DNA of 64,000 bases from Pseudohongiella sp. Lineage in GTDB: Bacteria > Pseudomonadota > Gammaproteobacteria > Pseudomonadales > Pseudohongiellaceae. The DNA lies in NCBI GenBank assembly GCA_030651695.1, contig JAUSCD010000029.1, positions 434,001 through 498,000 of the forward strand, written 5' to 3'. Both the position numbers and the translations under genes were made by a program. The stretch's first letter is position 1. The number at the start of each line of letters is the position of its first letter. The notes under the pieces are model-generated. The model had not been told where the DNA came from. It searched no databases and saw nothing but the letters and a program-made list of their open reading frames with translations. Shown piece by piece: positions 1-8,956 of this stretch.

Positions 1-133
1 GTCGCTCCAGTTTTTCCATTTCTCTTCTACTTTTAAGTGTCATGCAATTTCCTGCGCCGGCACCGGCCCGTCTCGACTTCTATATTCCGATTGTCACCTA
101 TCCCCGGAATTCAGACCAGAGATGACGGCATAT

Positions 134-164
134 TGACAATATGTCATTTTCTGACAATATGTCA
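134..164 (+). promoter_or_regulatory. Tandem palindromic operator before RND efflux operon
   Basis: Two identical 13-bp copies of TGACAATATGTCA lie at 134-146 and 152-164, 18 bp centre to centre. Each is an inverted repeat (TGACA, 3-nt spacer, TGTCA). A consensus -35 hexamer TTGACA (133-138) overlaps the first copy. This pattern is typical of an operator for a dimeric repressor such as a TetR-family protein, which often controls RND pumps. No such regulator gene is visible in the window; it could lie upstream. The position also argues that the adaptor gene starts after it. Confidence 0.6.
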
Positions 165-192
165 AAACATCCCGTTGATTCCGGAGAATCAC

Positions 193-1368
193 ATGCCAGT
201 CTCTACGCAAACTGCCCACCACTTGCTGCCACCACCAGCCGGCTCTGCGCACCGGATCAAAAGCCGGCTCGCAAAAGCTGATTTGCGCCGAATACTGATT
301 TTGTCCATTTTAATTGGCATCATCCTGTCTGCGTGCTCTGACACAGAGGGGCAGGTCTCAATATCATCTACCGCAGAAGAACGTGCAATCCCTGTTCGCC
401 TTGCAACGGTGCAGTTACGACAGGACGAAGAACTGCTCCGCTTTGCAGGTGTCAGCCGGGTCAGGCAACGTGCGTTACTAACGTTCCAGGTTAGTGGCGT
501 CATTCAGAGCAGAAATACCGAAATTGGAGAAACCGTCAGTGCCGGGCAAACACTGATGACCTTGTACAGCCCTGCTCTTCAGCCCTCTTTTGACGCTGCA
601 CGTCACCGTCTTGCTCAATTGGAAGCAGATCAGTTACAGGCCATAAAAGAACGTGACAGGCTGCAAACGCTCTATGAGCGGGGTGTTATACCGTTGCAGG
701 AACTCGAGCAGCAGAGTACGCGTGTCAGCTCACTGATGTCAGCGGTGAGCAACGCAGAAGCGACGCTTGAACAGGCCGGCAGCCTGTTGCGTGAAGCTGC
801 TCTGTTAGCACCGTTTGACGGTACTGTAGAACAGATACTTCTGGAGCCAGGCGAATTCGCTCAGGCAGGCCAGCCGGCCGTCAGAATCTCATCATCATCG
901 CAACTGGAAACAGAAATCCGTGTTCCCGTCCATCTGACTGAGGGATTACACGTCGGTCAGCAGTTGCCGGTCTGGAGCAGCCTGGCAGCTTTGGGCAGTG
1001 CACGAACCCCACCGGGCGCCACAATTACTGAGATCGGTCAAAGCAGCACCGGGGATAGTGCTTTGTATCCTGTGGTATTGGCGTTGAACGAGCACTATCA
1101 ACGAACCGGTGAAGCGCTTGAGATTGGGGTGCCCAGACGCAACCAGTCCGCACTGGTGATCCCAATGGCAGCTGTGATGCGCTCGGCAGACGGATTGACG
1201 GTGTTCCGCAGCAATAGAAACCGGGTCCAGCGCGTTGCCGTCGAAATAGAACAGTTACAAGGCGAATTGGCAGTGATCAAATCAGGATCGCTCGAAGAAG
1301 GTGCGCAGATTGTGTACGCGGGCATTACCCGTCTGGCAGACGGAGACCTGATTGAGGTGCTGCCATGA
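193..1368 (+). CDS. RND efflux periplasmic adaptor lipoprotein (HlyD/AcrA type)
   Basis: Membrane-fusion subunit that links an inner-membrane RND pump to an outer-membrane channel. The reading frame is open from position 37, but ATG 193 is preferred: it has GGAG 7 bases upstream, sits after the tandem operator, and gives a lipoprotein signal ending LSAC with the modified Cys at about residue 48. Next come a lipoyl-like half motif (QVSGVIQSRNTEIGETVSAGQ), an alpha-helical hairpin rich in Leu/Gln/Glu, the second lipoyl half (APFDGTVEQILLEPGEF), and beta-barrel/membrane-proximal domains to the C-terminus. The stop overlaps the pump start by 4 bases, so the two are translationally coupled. About 391 residues, usual for the family. 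Substrate cannot be read from sequence. Confidence 0.9.
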   Translation: MPVSTQTAHHLLPPPAGSAHRIKSRLAKADLRRILILSILIGIILSACSDTEGQVSISSTAEERAIPVRLATVQLRQDEELLRFAGVSRVRQRALLTFQVSGVIQSRNTEIGETVSAGQTLMTLYSPALQPSFDAARHRLAQLEADQLQAIKERDRLQTLYERGVIPLQELEQQSTRVSSLMSAVSNAEATLEQAGSLLREAALLAPFDGTVEQILLEPGEFAQAGQPAVRISSSSQLETEIRVPVHLTEGLHVGQQLPVWSSLAALGSARTPPGATITEIGQSSTGDSALYPVVLALNEHYQRTGEALEIGVPRRNQSALVIPMAAVMRSADGLTVFRSNRNRVQRVAVEIEQLQGELAVIKSGSLEEGAQIVYAGITRLADGDLIEVLP

Positions 1369-4300
1369 TCGAGCAGATTTTGAGGCGCCCGCGACTGGTT
1401 TTACTGGTGATGGTCATGTTATGCCTGTCGGGGCTCGCTTCGTTTGGCAATATGGCAAGACAGGAAGATCCCCAGTTCCCTTCTCGTAACGGCCTGATCA
1501 CAGTCTTGTATCCAGGCGCGACGGCTGAAGCTCTGGAACGCCTGGTTTTGGAACCGTTGCAGGATGAAATTTCGCAGGTCGAGGAGGTAAACGAGTACAG
1601 CGCGGTGGCGCGAACTGGTGTCGCGTTAGTCAGCGTTACACTCAATGACGACATTTACGATACTGACCCTGCGTGGGAGCGTGTGCGGCAGGCGATGGAC
1701 AGAGCTGAATTGGAGTTTCCTGAAGGCATTGGTGAAATGTCGCTGGACGACCGACTGACAGGTCTTCCAGCAGTTGTGTTGGCAGTAGCAGGTGATCCTT
1801 CCGTTGTAAAATTGAGCGAAGCCGCTGAACAACTAAAACGCGCGCTGGCTGGTATGCCAGGGCTTTCGCGCATAGAAATAGAAGGTGATGCCGACGAACA
1901 AATTACCATAGCACTTAATGATGTAGACCTTGCCAGACTGCAAGTCACTCCCGGGCAGATTGCAAATATTCTTGCGCAACGCAATCAGGTCAGCCCCGGT
2001 GGTTTTATTATTCTGGACAACAAACGTATCGGACTTATTGGCAATACAGAGTTCAGCAATATTCCGGAACTGGCTGCAACCCAGATACCTATACCCGCAG
2101 GCGGATCCGTTCCTCTTTCGGCATTCGCCGGGATATGGCGAACGGCAGCTGAACCCGAACAACCTGCGACCTGGCAAAATGGTGAGCGTGTTGTAGCATT
2201 AAATATCTATTCCCGCGCGAATCAAGTCGACGCCATCAGTTTTGGCCGGAATCTGCGGGAACGTGTGCAACAAGTGGCACAGGACTTTGAGCCACTTGAA
2301 ATACGCGAACTATTTTTTCAGCCTGATCAGGTCAGTTCAAGACTCAACGAGTTACAACTGAGTTTGCTGATCAGTATGTTGATCATTACAGCCGTGGTTT
2401 TTGCAGGCATGGGTTGGCGCATGGGAATTCTGGTCGCCACCATGCTACCAATTGTCTCTCTTATCAGTCTGAGCATCTATGATATGGGAGGCGGTGTTCT
2501 GCACCAGATCGCTATTATCGGTCTGGTGATCTCCCTGGGTATTCTGATCGACAATGCAATTGTCATGGTTGAAAACATACAGGACAGGCTGAACCTTGGC
2601 GCAACTCCCTATGAGGCCATGACAGAAGCAGTCAAGGAACTTGCCGGACCGTTGGGAGCATCAACCGGAACGACGCTGGCAGCATTCACTCCCCTGCTAT
2701 TATCAACCGGAGGCACAGCGGATTTTACCCGTGGCATACCCGTCATGATTATGCTCACTTTGAGTGTGAGTTATGTTCTGGCTATCAGTTTTGCTCCTCT
2801 GCTTGCAGCCTGGTTTCTTAAACCATCACCAGCACGCAGAGACATCTGGTTTGAAAAAACCGGCCGGGCGCTGGCAACTATCAGCGAACGCAACCCGCGT
2901 TTGATCATTGTGGCTGGACTTTTGATTGTTACAGCAAGCGCTTTCAGTATTCGTCTGCTCAGTTTTCAATTTTTCCCCAATGCTGATCGCCCACAAGTCG
3001 TGATTGAAATGTTTCTGCCCGAAGGTACGGATCAGGCTCACACCAGCGATGTCTCAGCAGATCTTGAGCGACTGATACGCCAACAGGACCATGTCGAAAG
3101 TATCCACCGGTTTGTTGGAGCTACCGGCCCCGGCTTCTATTACAATCTTCCCAATTCAACACGCGCACCCAACCGGGCCCGACTTGTGGTCAATATGCGT
3201 TCGTTGGCGGATACCGGTCCTCTCATGGACTGGGTACGCGAGCACGCATCAACACAACTGCCCGAAGTGGAAATTGTTGCCGGCACACTTGCACAAGGGC
3301 CACCAAGAACAGCGCCTGTTGAAGTCCGTATTCAACATGTGGACAACCAGACCCGTCTGGCCGCAACTGAGCAGGTTTTCCGATTGATCAAATCCATTCC
3401 GGGCGCGGTAGATGTCCGCCACGATATGGATCTCGGAACACCAGTGCTCAAGGTTAATGTAGATGATGCCACTGCTGCACGTTACGGTTTGAATCGTGCA
3501 GACGTCGCCACCACGCTTTTCGCGCGCAGCTTTGGGTTGCCTGCAGAACAGTATCGTCAGGAACGCGAAGCGGTACCAATTATTCTGCGTTCGAGCGCCG
3601 GGATTCAGAGTGATCTTTCAGCGGTGTTGTCCAGTTACATCTACAACTCAGCTGGCGATGCCATCCCCCTTAGCCTTGTCGCCAGAGTAGAAGCTGATTG
3701 GCAGGCTGCCAGTATCCAGCACAGGAATGGAGTCAGAGTGTATAGCGTCACTGCCGGACTCGATGCCGGATACAACTTCAGTCAGATCCTCGATGTCATG
3801 AATGCACGGCTGCAGCAGGAACCGCTGCCCGCAGGCACACGTATGCAGCTTGGTGGCGATCAGGAAAGTTCCGGAGAGGCTAATCAGGCAATTCTGAAAA
3901 CAGCACCGATTGGAATCCTGCTGTTACTGTTTTTCCTGCTGCTGCAGTTTAATTCCTACCGGCGCGTCGGAATCATCCTGTTGACGGTGCCGTTGGCAGC
4001 AGCAGGAATTTTTCCAGGGCTTGTACTCAGCGGATTACCGTTTGGGTTTCAGCCGCTGCTGGGCATCATCGCACTGGTTGGTATTGTGGTGAACAATGCT
4101 ATCGTGTTGCTGGATCTGGTTGATTCTAAACTCAAGGCTGGCTTCGATATCAATGCGGCTGTCAGTGAGGCGGTGACACGTCGCACACGCCCTATTCTGC
4201 TTACGACTGCGACTACTGTTGCGGGGCTGTTACCGTTGGCTTTGTCGTCTTCAACATTGTGGCCGCCTATGGCTTGGGCGATTATCTCGGGTCTGTTGGC

Positions 4301-4397
4301 GTCTACGATACAAACTCTGCTGGTGGTGCCTGCAGTCTGTAGGCTGACTCTCGGGAGGAAACCGGAAGACCGGATGGTTGTTGAGGCTACAGCGTGA
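1365..4397 (+). CDS. RND efflux pump inner-membrane permease
   Basis: Proton-driven exporter of the AcrB/HAE superfamily, 1010 residues. An N-terminal transmembrane helix is followed by a large periplasmic loop, a helix bundle (about 335-490), a second periplasmic loop, and a second bundle (about 850-1000). The TM4 motif reads GILIDNAIVMVEN at about 392-404: the first of the two AcrB relay aspartates is kept (D396) while the second is Asn, as in several RND subfamilies. TM10 carries GIVVNNAIVLLD. Start codon overlaps the adaptor stop (ATGA). No outer-membrane factor gene follows, so a TolC-like protein from elsewhere must be used. Substrates unknown; drugs, solvents or metabolites are all possible. 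Confidence 0.92.
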   Translation: MIEQILRRPRLVLLVMVMLCLSGLASFGNMARQEDPQFPSRNGLITVLYPGATAEALERLVLEPLQDEISQVEEVNEYSAVARTGVALVSVTLNDDIYDTDPAWERVRQAMDRAELEFPEGIGEMSLDDRLTGLPAVVLAVAGDPSVVKLSEAAEQLKRALAGMPGLSRIEIEGDADEQITIALNDVDLARLQVTPGQIANILAQRNQVSPGGFIILDNKRIGLIGNTEFSNIPELAATQIPIPAGGSVPLSAFAGIWRTAAEPEQPATWQNGERVVALNIYSRANQVDAISFGRNLRERVQQVAQDFEPLEIRELFFQPDQVSSRLNELQLSLLISMLIITAVVFAGMGWRMGILVATMLPIVSLISLSIYDMGGGVLHQIAIIGLVISLGILIDNAIVMVENIQDRLNLGATPYEAMTEAVKELAGPLGASTGTTLAAFTPLLLSTGGTADFTRGIPVMIMLTLSVSYVLAISFAPLLAAWFLKPSPARRDIWFEKTGRALATISERNPRLIIVAGLLIVTASAFSIRLLSFQFFPNADRPQVVIEMFLPEGTDQAHTSDVSADLERLIRQQDHVESIHRFVGATGPGFYYNLPNSTRAPNRARLVVNMRSLADTGPLMDWVREHASTQLPEVEIVAGTLAQGPPRTAPVEVRIQHVDNQTRLAATEQVFRLIKSIPGAVDVRHDMDLGTPVLKVNVDDATAARYGLNRADVATTLFARSFGLPAEQYRQEREAVPIILRSSAGIQSDLSAVLSSYIYNSAGDAIPLSLVARVEADWQAASIQHRNGVRVYSVTAGLDAGYNFSQILDVMNARLQQEPLPAGTRMQLGGDQESSGEANQAILKTAPIGILLLLFFLLLQFNSYRRVGIILLTVPLAAAGIFPGLVLSGLPFGFQPLLGIIALVGIVVNNAIVLLDLVDSKLKAGFDINAAVSEAVTRRTRPILLTTATTVAGLLPLALSSSTLWPPMAWAIISGLLASTIQTLLVVPAVCRLTLGRKPEDRMVVEATA

Positions 4398-4411
4398 TTT
4401 GAACTGGGGAC

Positions 4412-4592
4412 GCGACGGGTGTGTGTCGCCATGCCAGACCGGCCGCATCCTCTGAAGAACCGACCGGTGCTGCGCAACTCAACTTCGCGACTGCGCCGCT
4501 CAGGATTCGGACAATGCTCGCACTTTTTCGGTCGGTTCTTCAGAGGATAAACGCGGCCTGATTGGTCTGGCATGGCGACACACACCCGTCGC
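4412..4592. repeat. 181-bp long imperfect inverted repeat (MITE-like or giant hairpin)
   Basis: Outer arms of 29 bp (4412-4440 and 4564-4592) are perfect reverse complements. Further in, GGCCGC (4441-4446) pairs with GCGGCC (4553-4558), and a second perfect 20-bp arm (4447-4466) pairs with 4529-4548. About 60 bases remain as the central loop. It lies between the convergent RND and acyl-CoA ligase genes. No target-site duplication is obvious. It could be a small non-autonomous mobile element, a species-specific intergenic repeat, or a bidirectional transcription barrier. Confidence 0.8.
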
Positions 4593-4631
4593 TCACTCCG
4601 CATTATGCTTCAATTCATTTCTTTCTTCAGA

Positions 4632-4668
4632 CATTGCTGCGCGGAGCAGACTGATCCGCGCAGCAATG
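4632..4668 (-). terminator. 14-bp perfect hairpin at end of acyl-CoA ligase gene
   Basis: Arms 4632-4645 and 4655-4668 are perfectly complementary (CATTGCTGCGCGGA and its complement) around a 9-nt loop, a few bases after the stop of the minus-strand ligase gene. There is no U-tract on either side, so it may act as an mRNA-stabilising 3' end or as a weak terminator. Confidence 0.5.
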
Positions 4669-4671
4669 ACA

Positions 4672-6312
4672 TCAACGTTGGTCTGGCAGTTTGTAGCCGT
4701 CAGCTTCAAGCTTGGCGCGGACGACTTTTTTGTCCATCTTGCCGGTAGCTGTTAATGGAATTGCATCCACAAATAATACGTCGTCCGGCAACTGCCACTT
4801 GGCAAACTTCGACTCACAGTGTTGCAGCACATGCTCGTGAGCAACTTCCGCACCCGGCTTCCTGATCACCAGTGCAACCGGCCTTTCATCCCAACGAGGA
4901 TGTGGGTGTGCTACTACGCAAGCCTGGGCAACACCTGACAAACCAACAATATGGTTTTCAAGATCCACCGATGAGATCCACTCCCCTCCTGACTTGATCA
5001 GATCTTTTGTACGGTCAGTAATGATGATGTAACCTTCAGGATCGATTTTTGCAACGTCACCTGTGATCAACCAACCATCGTGAAATTTATCTGGCTGCGG
5101 ATTATTAAAGTACTCGGAACATATCCACGGCCCACGGATCAACAGTTCGCCAAAGGCGACGCCGTCGTGTGGCAATACGTTCCACTTGTCGTCAAAAATT
5201 TCGATCTCAAGTCCGGGAATTGGCAGACCCGCTTTGGCTTGATTGCGCGCGCGCTCCCCATCTGACATGTCCAGATGTTTACGTTTGCCTGTTCGTCGGC
5301 TGATGGTTGCCAGAGGACTGGTTTCTGTCATACCCCAGCCCTGCACCATCTCTACATTCAATGCATCCCAGTACCATTCAATCAATGACGGAGGCGGCGC
5401 AGAACCACCACAGGTCAGACGTGTCAGTGCTTTAAATTTGTATTTGCCCGGATTGGCTTCGATCAACCCTCTGACACCCTGCCAGATAGTAGGCACACCA
5501 GCAGAAATGGTGACGTCATAATCCATCAGCATACGAGCAAGGTGATCAGGAACCATAAAACGGTGCGGATACACCTGTTTCATACCCAGCATGGTCGCAA
5601 CCCATGGCAGACCCCAGGCATTGGCATGGAACATTGGCACGATGCCCAGCAAGGTATCAGTCGCCGACAACCCCATCACATCGGTCATCGCAATCGAAAT
5701 GGTGTGGAGGTAATTTGCGCGATGGGTATACATGACCCCTTTAGGCTTGCCAGTGGTGCCACTGGTGTAACACAGGCCCATGGCAGAGTTTTCATCAATT
5801 TCCGGCCAGTTGTATCTGGTTGGCTTTCCTTTAATGAACGCCTCGTAATCTACGGTGTTCGGCAAGGAGGTTGACCAGTTTTCAAAACCCGGCTCGGCAG
5901 CCACAATAATTTTTTCTACCGATGGCATTTTACCAGCCAGTTTTTCCAGCAACGGCAGAATATCTGCATCTACAATAATGATTTTGTCCTGTGCATGATT
6001 GATGATGTATTCAAGATCAACCGGCGACAGACGGATATTCAATGTGTGTACTACGGCGCCCATGCATGCTACCGCATGATAAGCCTCAAGGTGACGGGCA
6101 CCATTCCACATAAATGTAGCGACACGATCACCAATCTTTACACCCGCATCATTTAGTGCATGAGCAAGCTGATGAGCACGATTACGGGTTTCCAGCATGG
6201 TCTGACTGCGGGCACCATCTGCGGTGGCGGTCATGATCTCTACTTCGGGCTGCAGCATAGCCCCCCGATCCATCAGCCTGTGCATTAACAAGGGAGTCTG
6301 TTGCATTGTCAT
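4672..6312 (-). CDS. Fatty-acid/medium-chain acyl-CoA ligase (AMP-forming)
   Basis: Adenylate-forming enzyme, 546 residues, that activates a carboxylic acid with ATP and joins it to CoA; cytoplasmic, feeding beta-oxidation. The AMP-binding motif YTSGTTGKPKG is near residues 178-190, the adenylate core GWGMTETSP in the middle, the hinge motif GWLITGDVAKIDPEG about two thirds along, then DRTKDLIKSGGEWIS. The C-terminal catalytic Lys lies in TATGKMDKK. Start ATG 6312 is supported by AGGAG 8 bases upstream; a second ATG two codons on is possible. Overall resemblance is to AlkK-like medium/long-chain ligases, but acyl specificity cannot be fixed. It is monocistronic in this window. Confidence 0.9.
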   Translation of the reverse strand: MTMQQTPLLMHRLMDRGAMLQPEVEIMTATADGARSQTMLETRNRAHQLAHALNDAGVKIGDRVATFMWNGARHLEAYHAVACMGAVVHTLNIRLSPVDLEYIINHAQDKIIIVDADILPLLEKLAGKMPSVEKIIVAAEPGFENWSTSLPNTVDYEAFIKGKPTRYNWPEIDENSAMGLCYTSGTTGKPKGVMYTHRANYLHTISIAMTDVMGLSATDTLLGIVPMFHANAWGLPWVATMLGMKQVYPHRFMVPDHLARMLMDYDVTISAGVPTIWQGVRGLIEANPGKYKFKALTRLTCGGSAPPPSLIEWYWDALNVEMVQGWGMTETSPLATISRRTGKRKHLDMSDGERARNQAKAGLPIPGLEIEIFDDKWNVLPHDGVAFGELLIRGPWICSEYFNNPQPDKFHDGWLITGDVAKIDPEGYIIITDRTKDLIKSGGEWISSVDLENHIVGLSGVAQACVVAHPHPRWDERPVALVIRKPGAEVAHEHVLQHCESKFAKWQLPDDVLFVDAIPLTATGKMDKKVVRAKLEADGYKLPDQR

Positions 6313-6499
6313 TTATTGTGCTCCTGATGCGGTTATAACGTTTTTCTGGTTAACGGGTGAATCCAATGGCAGTGGCAACACAGGCCAGCCAACAAGGTAC
6401 AGAAGACTAAACCAGGTGTTGGAACAGTTCAACAGATTGTGAATGGATTCAGCTTGAGGCAGGAACGTCCGGACGGGATATTGAAATCCCCATGCACAA

Positions 6500-6530
6500 C
6501 CGGGGAAACTGCCTGTGGCAATTTCCCCGG
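6500..6530 (-). terminator. Hairpin downstream of small secreted protein gene
   Basis: CCGGGGAAA and TTTCCCCGG flank an inner CTGCC/GGCA stem with a 3-nt loop. It lies 40 bases after the stop of the minus-strand gene at 6572-6976. No strong U-tract follows, so termination efficiency is uncertain. The rest of the 6313-6571 interval shows only the upstream region of the ligase gene. Confidence 0.45.
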
Positions 6531-6571
6531 TGTATTTGGTTCACGTTGCAACGAACGCGAAATAAAAGCTG

Positions 6572-6976
6572 TTACTGGCGGGTATAAGTTGCAGTGATGA
6601 CGTATTCCCCAGCTTCGTTACGCTGAACCATTTCAATTTTCGGACTGGTAGGTCCGAACAACCACTTCACAGAAAAATAAACCCGGTTATGAACAGGTGG
6701 CAAAGTAATGTAAGAGCCTGCCAGATTGGTTGAGTGAGAAATGCCAACGCCATCCCACATACAGGCGGCGACACCACGCGATTCGATTCGGTAATAGGCA
6801 TCGGCAAACTTGGGAGCTGGTATGTTGATAGCTGTGATGCTGAGCGCACAATCATCACCACCATCCGATTTGTATTCACCTTCAATCTGCGCCAGCGCCG
6901 ATTGGCCGGCGAGCACCATGGCTGCTGCAACACTGCTGATTGCCAGACACTTGCGAACGTTAAATTTAGTAGTCAT
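6572..6976 (-). CDS. Small secreted protein of unknown function
   Basis: 134 residues with a clear Sec signal peptide: positive N-terminus (MTTKFNVRK), hydrophobic core, and an AxA-type cleavage site in SALAQ near residue 29-30. The mature part is about 105 residues, has two cysteines (in DDCALS and AACMWDG) that could form a disulfide, and has a beta-rich composition. I do not recognise a family. Its promoter carries a near-consensus FNR-type box correctly placed (7052-7065, with TAGTAT at 7025-7030), so expression may rise under low oxygen. It lies beside the amine-oxidase gene but is separated from it by a strong terminator, so it is its own unit. Confidence 0.7.
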   Translation of the reverse strand: MTTKFNVRKCLAISSVAAAMVLAGQSALAQIEGEYKSDGGDDCALSITAINIPAPKFADAYYRIESRGVAACMWDGVGISHSTNLAGSYITLPPVHNRVYFSVKWLFGPTSPKIEMVQRNEAGEYVITATYTRQ

Positions 6977-7051
6977 GTATGCCTCGTTAGTATGTTTTAG
7001 CTCACGCTTTTTTTTGACAGCGCCATACTAATCAAGGCAGCAAAGCTGACT

Positions 7052-7065
7052 TTGAGCTAGATCAA
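7052..7065 (-). promoter_or_regulatory. FNR/Anr-type box with class II promoter geometry
   Basis: On the plus strand this reads TTGAGCTAGATCAA, matching TTGAT-N4-ATCAA at 9 of 10 positions. On the minus strand a -10-like TAGTAT lies at 7030-7025, predicting a start near 7018. The box centre is then about -40.5, the class II activator position. The gene served would be the small secreted protein at 6572-6976. Confidence 0.5.
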
Positions 7066-7092
7066 AGTAGTGATTCAAGACTTTTACAAAAC

Positions 7093-7131
7093 AAAAAAAT
7101 GGGCCGTTCTGACTAACAGTCAGAACGGCCC
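7093..7131 (-). terminator. Rho-independent terminator of amine oxidase gene
   Basis: A perfect 14-bp stem GGGCCGTTCTGACT with a 3-nt loop (7101-7131) is followed on the minus strand by seven T (7099-7093). It ends transcription of the minus-strand amine oxidase gene about 85 bases after its stop. Confidence 0.9.
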
Positions 7132-7214
7132 GAGGACTACCCATCAAGAGGAACTTCAAGTACTACCAAACAAACCAGCCTGATATCTATCCTGGATCCA
7201 GACTGGCCCCATCA

Positions 7215-8798
7215 TCACGCACCGGCTTCAGCCCGCACGCGTTGATCCATGTGTGCCATCGCCCAGTGAGCCGACATAATGGCGCTTTCCATCCATGCTG
7301 ACTTCTTGCTGATCTGATCACCTATCATGTAGTGACGACCGCTGGGTTGCTGCAATGTATTGTAATGACGCTCGTTTTCAGGTGTTGAAGCACCCCAGCG
7401 CGCGGAGCACCCGAGCATATGGTTCATGCGGTGCCAGGCAATGGTGACGCCGTGCTCAGCCATTGCGCGGTACTGCGGATGGACTTTCTCACCTTGCGCC
7501 AACATCGCTTCAATACGCTCTTCCTGCGTCATACGGGTAAAATCCATACCGTTGCCGTAATCATACGCAGCCAGCATGACACCCTTCTGTTTCATCAGAC
7601 CGTGGAATGGATACCAGATCTGGCGTATAGGCTGATTGGTCCAGGTGATACCACCGTAGATCTCCTCATTTTCCCAGAACCGCTCTTTCATCTGGAAACC
7701 GCCTTTATAGGCGACTCCGCGACGAATAACTTTCATTGCCGCGCGGTACTCATCAGGGAAGTTGGCCTCTATGCCGACCATCAGGTGAGAGGGGATACAG
7801 TTAAATACATAGTCAGCCTTGATGGTATGACGCTGACCGGCCTGATCATAAGTCACATCGATACTATCGCCGTGATCATGTACTGACATCACCATCGCGT
7901 GTAATTCAACTTTTCCGGTCAGCTGACGCAGGAAACCGTCAGTGATCTTGTCCATGCCGCCTCTTGGCTGCATCAACATGGGACCGGTTTCGCCTTCATT
8001 TTCCAGCAGTACTGAGCGCAATGCACCGATGTTGGCTTTAAGCAAATCGCGAACATTGATCATTTCGCGCTGTACTGGCTCATCGATGAAGCCACTGTCG
8101 CCCACAGGACCGTTGCGTCCACTGCCGGTGTATTTTCCAGCAGAATTGAGGTCGCCGAACTGTCGAATCACAGTCAGCATTTTCTCGGCTTCAGATTCAG
8201 TGAATGGCTGATCCAGTTCCGCGCTGTGAAAACCTTTGAACATCAACTCAGCCATAAACCCCTTAAGGTTCGTGCTGATATCGATATTGCGCATGGGTTT
8301 GCCACCATTCAATTCCGGATCATGAACCAGGGCATGTTTGTTTTCATTGATAAACAACTCAAGCTCTACTCCCAACTCCTTACAGTAGTGAAGGATATTT
8401 TTGTGTGAGCTGGGAATACGGGCCGCACCACAGTTGAGATACAGGTGCGGCTCATCATCAAATTTGCATATCTGCGGGTTGCCGATTTCGTCAATCAGAC
8501 TGCCATGACGGACAGTCATGATGCGGCCACCACAACGATGTGAAGATTCCAGCACCGTGCATTCATAACCGGCTTTAGTCAGCTCGTACGCTGTTGTGAG
8601 ACCGGAAATACCCCCACCCAGAACAACAATACGCTTACGTTGTCCGTTAAGTGGCATCAGTGCAGGCACGCTGGCGAGAGTGCTTGAGGGAATAAGACCC
8701 AAAACACCACCAATACCGAGTACTGCAGCAGTGCCGCCAGTAGCGGCAATCAAATTCAGAAATTCACGACGGGTTACAGGTTTAGACACAGACTTCAT
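7215..8798 (-). CDS. Tat-exported FAD-dependent amine oxidase
   Basis: Flavin amine oxidase of the monoamine/L-amino-acid oxidase family, 527 residues; expected to oxidise an amine or amino acid to the imine. The N-terminus has a twin-arginine motif (TRREFLNL, about residues 9-16) and a Gly/Ala-rich hydrophobic stretch, so a folded, FAD-loaded enzyme is exported to the periplasm. The Rossmann motif VLGGGISGLTTAYEL starts near residue 59, followed by the GGRI motif, and the C-terminal FAD contact is in GRHYMIGDQISKKSAWMESA. GAGG stands directly before the ATG, so a GTG three codons later (8789) has better spacing and may be the true start. A divergent CadC-like regulator and a nearby exported RidA protein suggest it works in periplasmic amine catabolism. 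Substrate unknown. Confidence 0.88.
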   Translation of the reverse strand: MKSVSKPVTRREFLNLIAATGGTAAVLGIGGVLGLIPSSTLASVPALMPLNGQRKRIVVLGGGISGLTTAYELTKAGYECTVLESSHRCGGRIMTVRHGSLIDEIGNPQICKFDDEPHLYLNCGAARIPSSHKNILHYCKELGVELELFINENKHALVHDPELNGGKPMRNIDISTNLKGFMAELMFKGFHSAELDQPFTESEAEKMLTVIRQFGDLNSAGKYTGSGRNGPVGDSGFIDEPVQREMINVRDLLKANIGALRSVLLENEGETGPMLMQPRGGMDKITDGFLRQLTGKVELHAMVMSVHDHGDSIDVTYDQAGQRHTIKADYVFNCIPSHLMVGIEANFPDEYRAAMKVIRRGVAYKGGFQMKERFWENEEIYGGITWTNQPIRQIWYPFHGLMKQKGVMLAAYDYGNGMDFTRMTQEERIEAMLAQGEKVHPQYRAMAEHGVTIAWHRMNHMLGCSARWGASTPENERHYNTLQQPSGRHYMIGDQISKKSAWMESAIMSAHWAMAHMDQRVRAEAGA

Positions 8799-8939
8799 CC
8801 TCTACGATCATTCTTTCTTATAAACCGGACCAATCTTCCGGACTGCTTATAGAACGGCATTATCAAGCATGCCTGCACACAAAGTCCTGCCCAAAAGATT
8901 CCCAAAACCTACTAATGCACAGCAAACCACCTTCCCGCA

Positions 8940-8956
8940 TGCACTTTTTAAGTGCA
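8940..8956. promoter_or_regulatory. Perfect palindrome in divergent oxidase/regulator promoter region
   Basis: TGCACTT and AAGTGCA flank a 3-nt TTT spacer. It is the only striking structure in the 371-bp gap (8799-9169) between the amine oxidase and the divergent regulator, so it is a natural candidate operator for that regulator. No clear -35/-10 pair could be assigned in the rest of the gap. Confidence 0.4.

Noticed and set aside
37-192. N-terminal extension of the RND adaptor from position 37
   Set aside because: It would run through the tandem operator and lacks a ribosome site; ATG 193 has GGAG and starts a lipoprotein signal.
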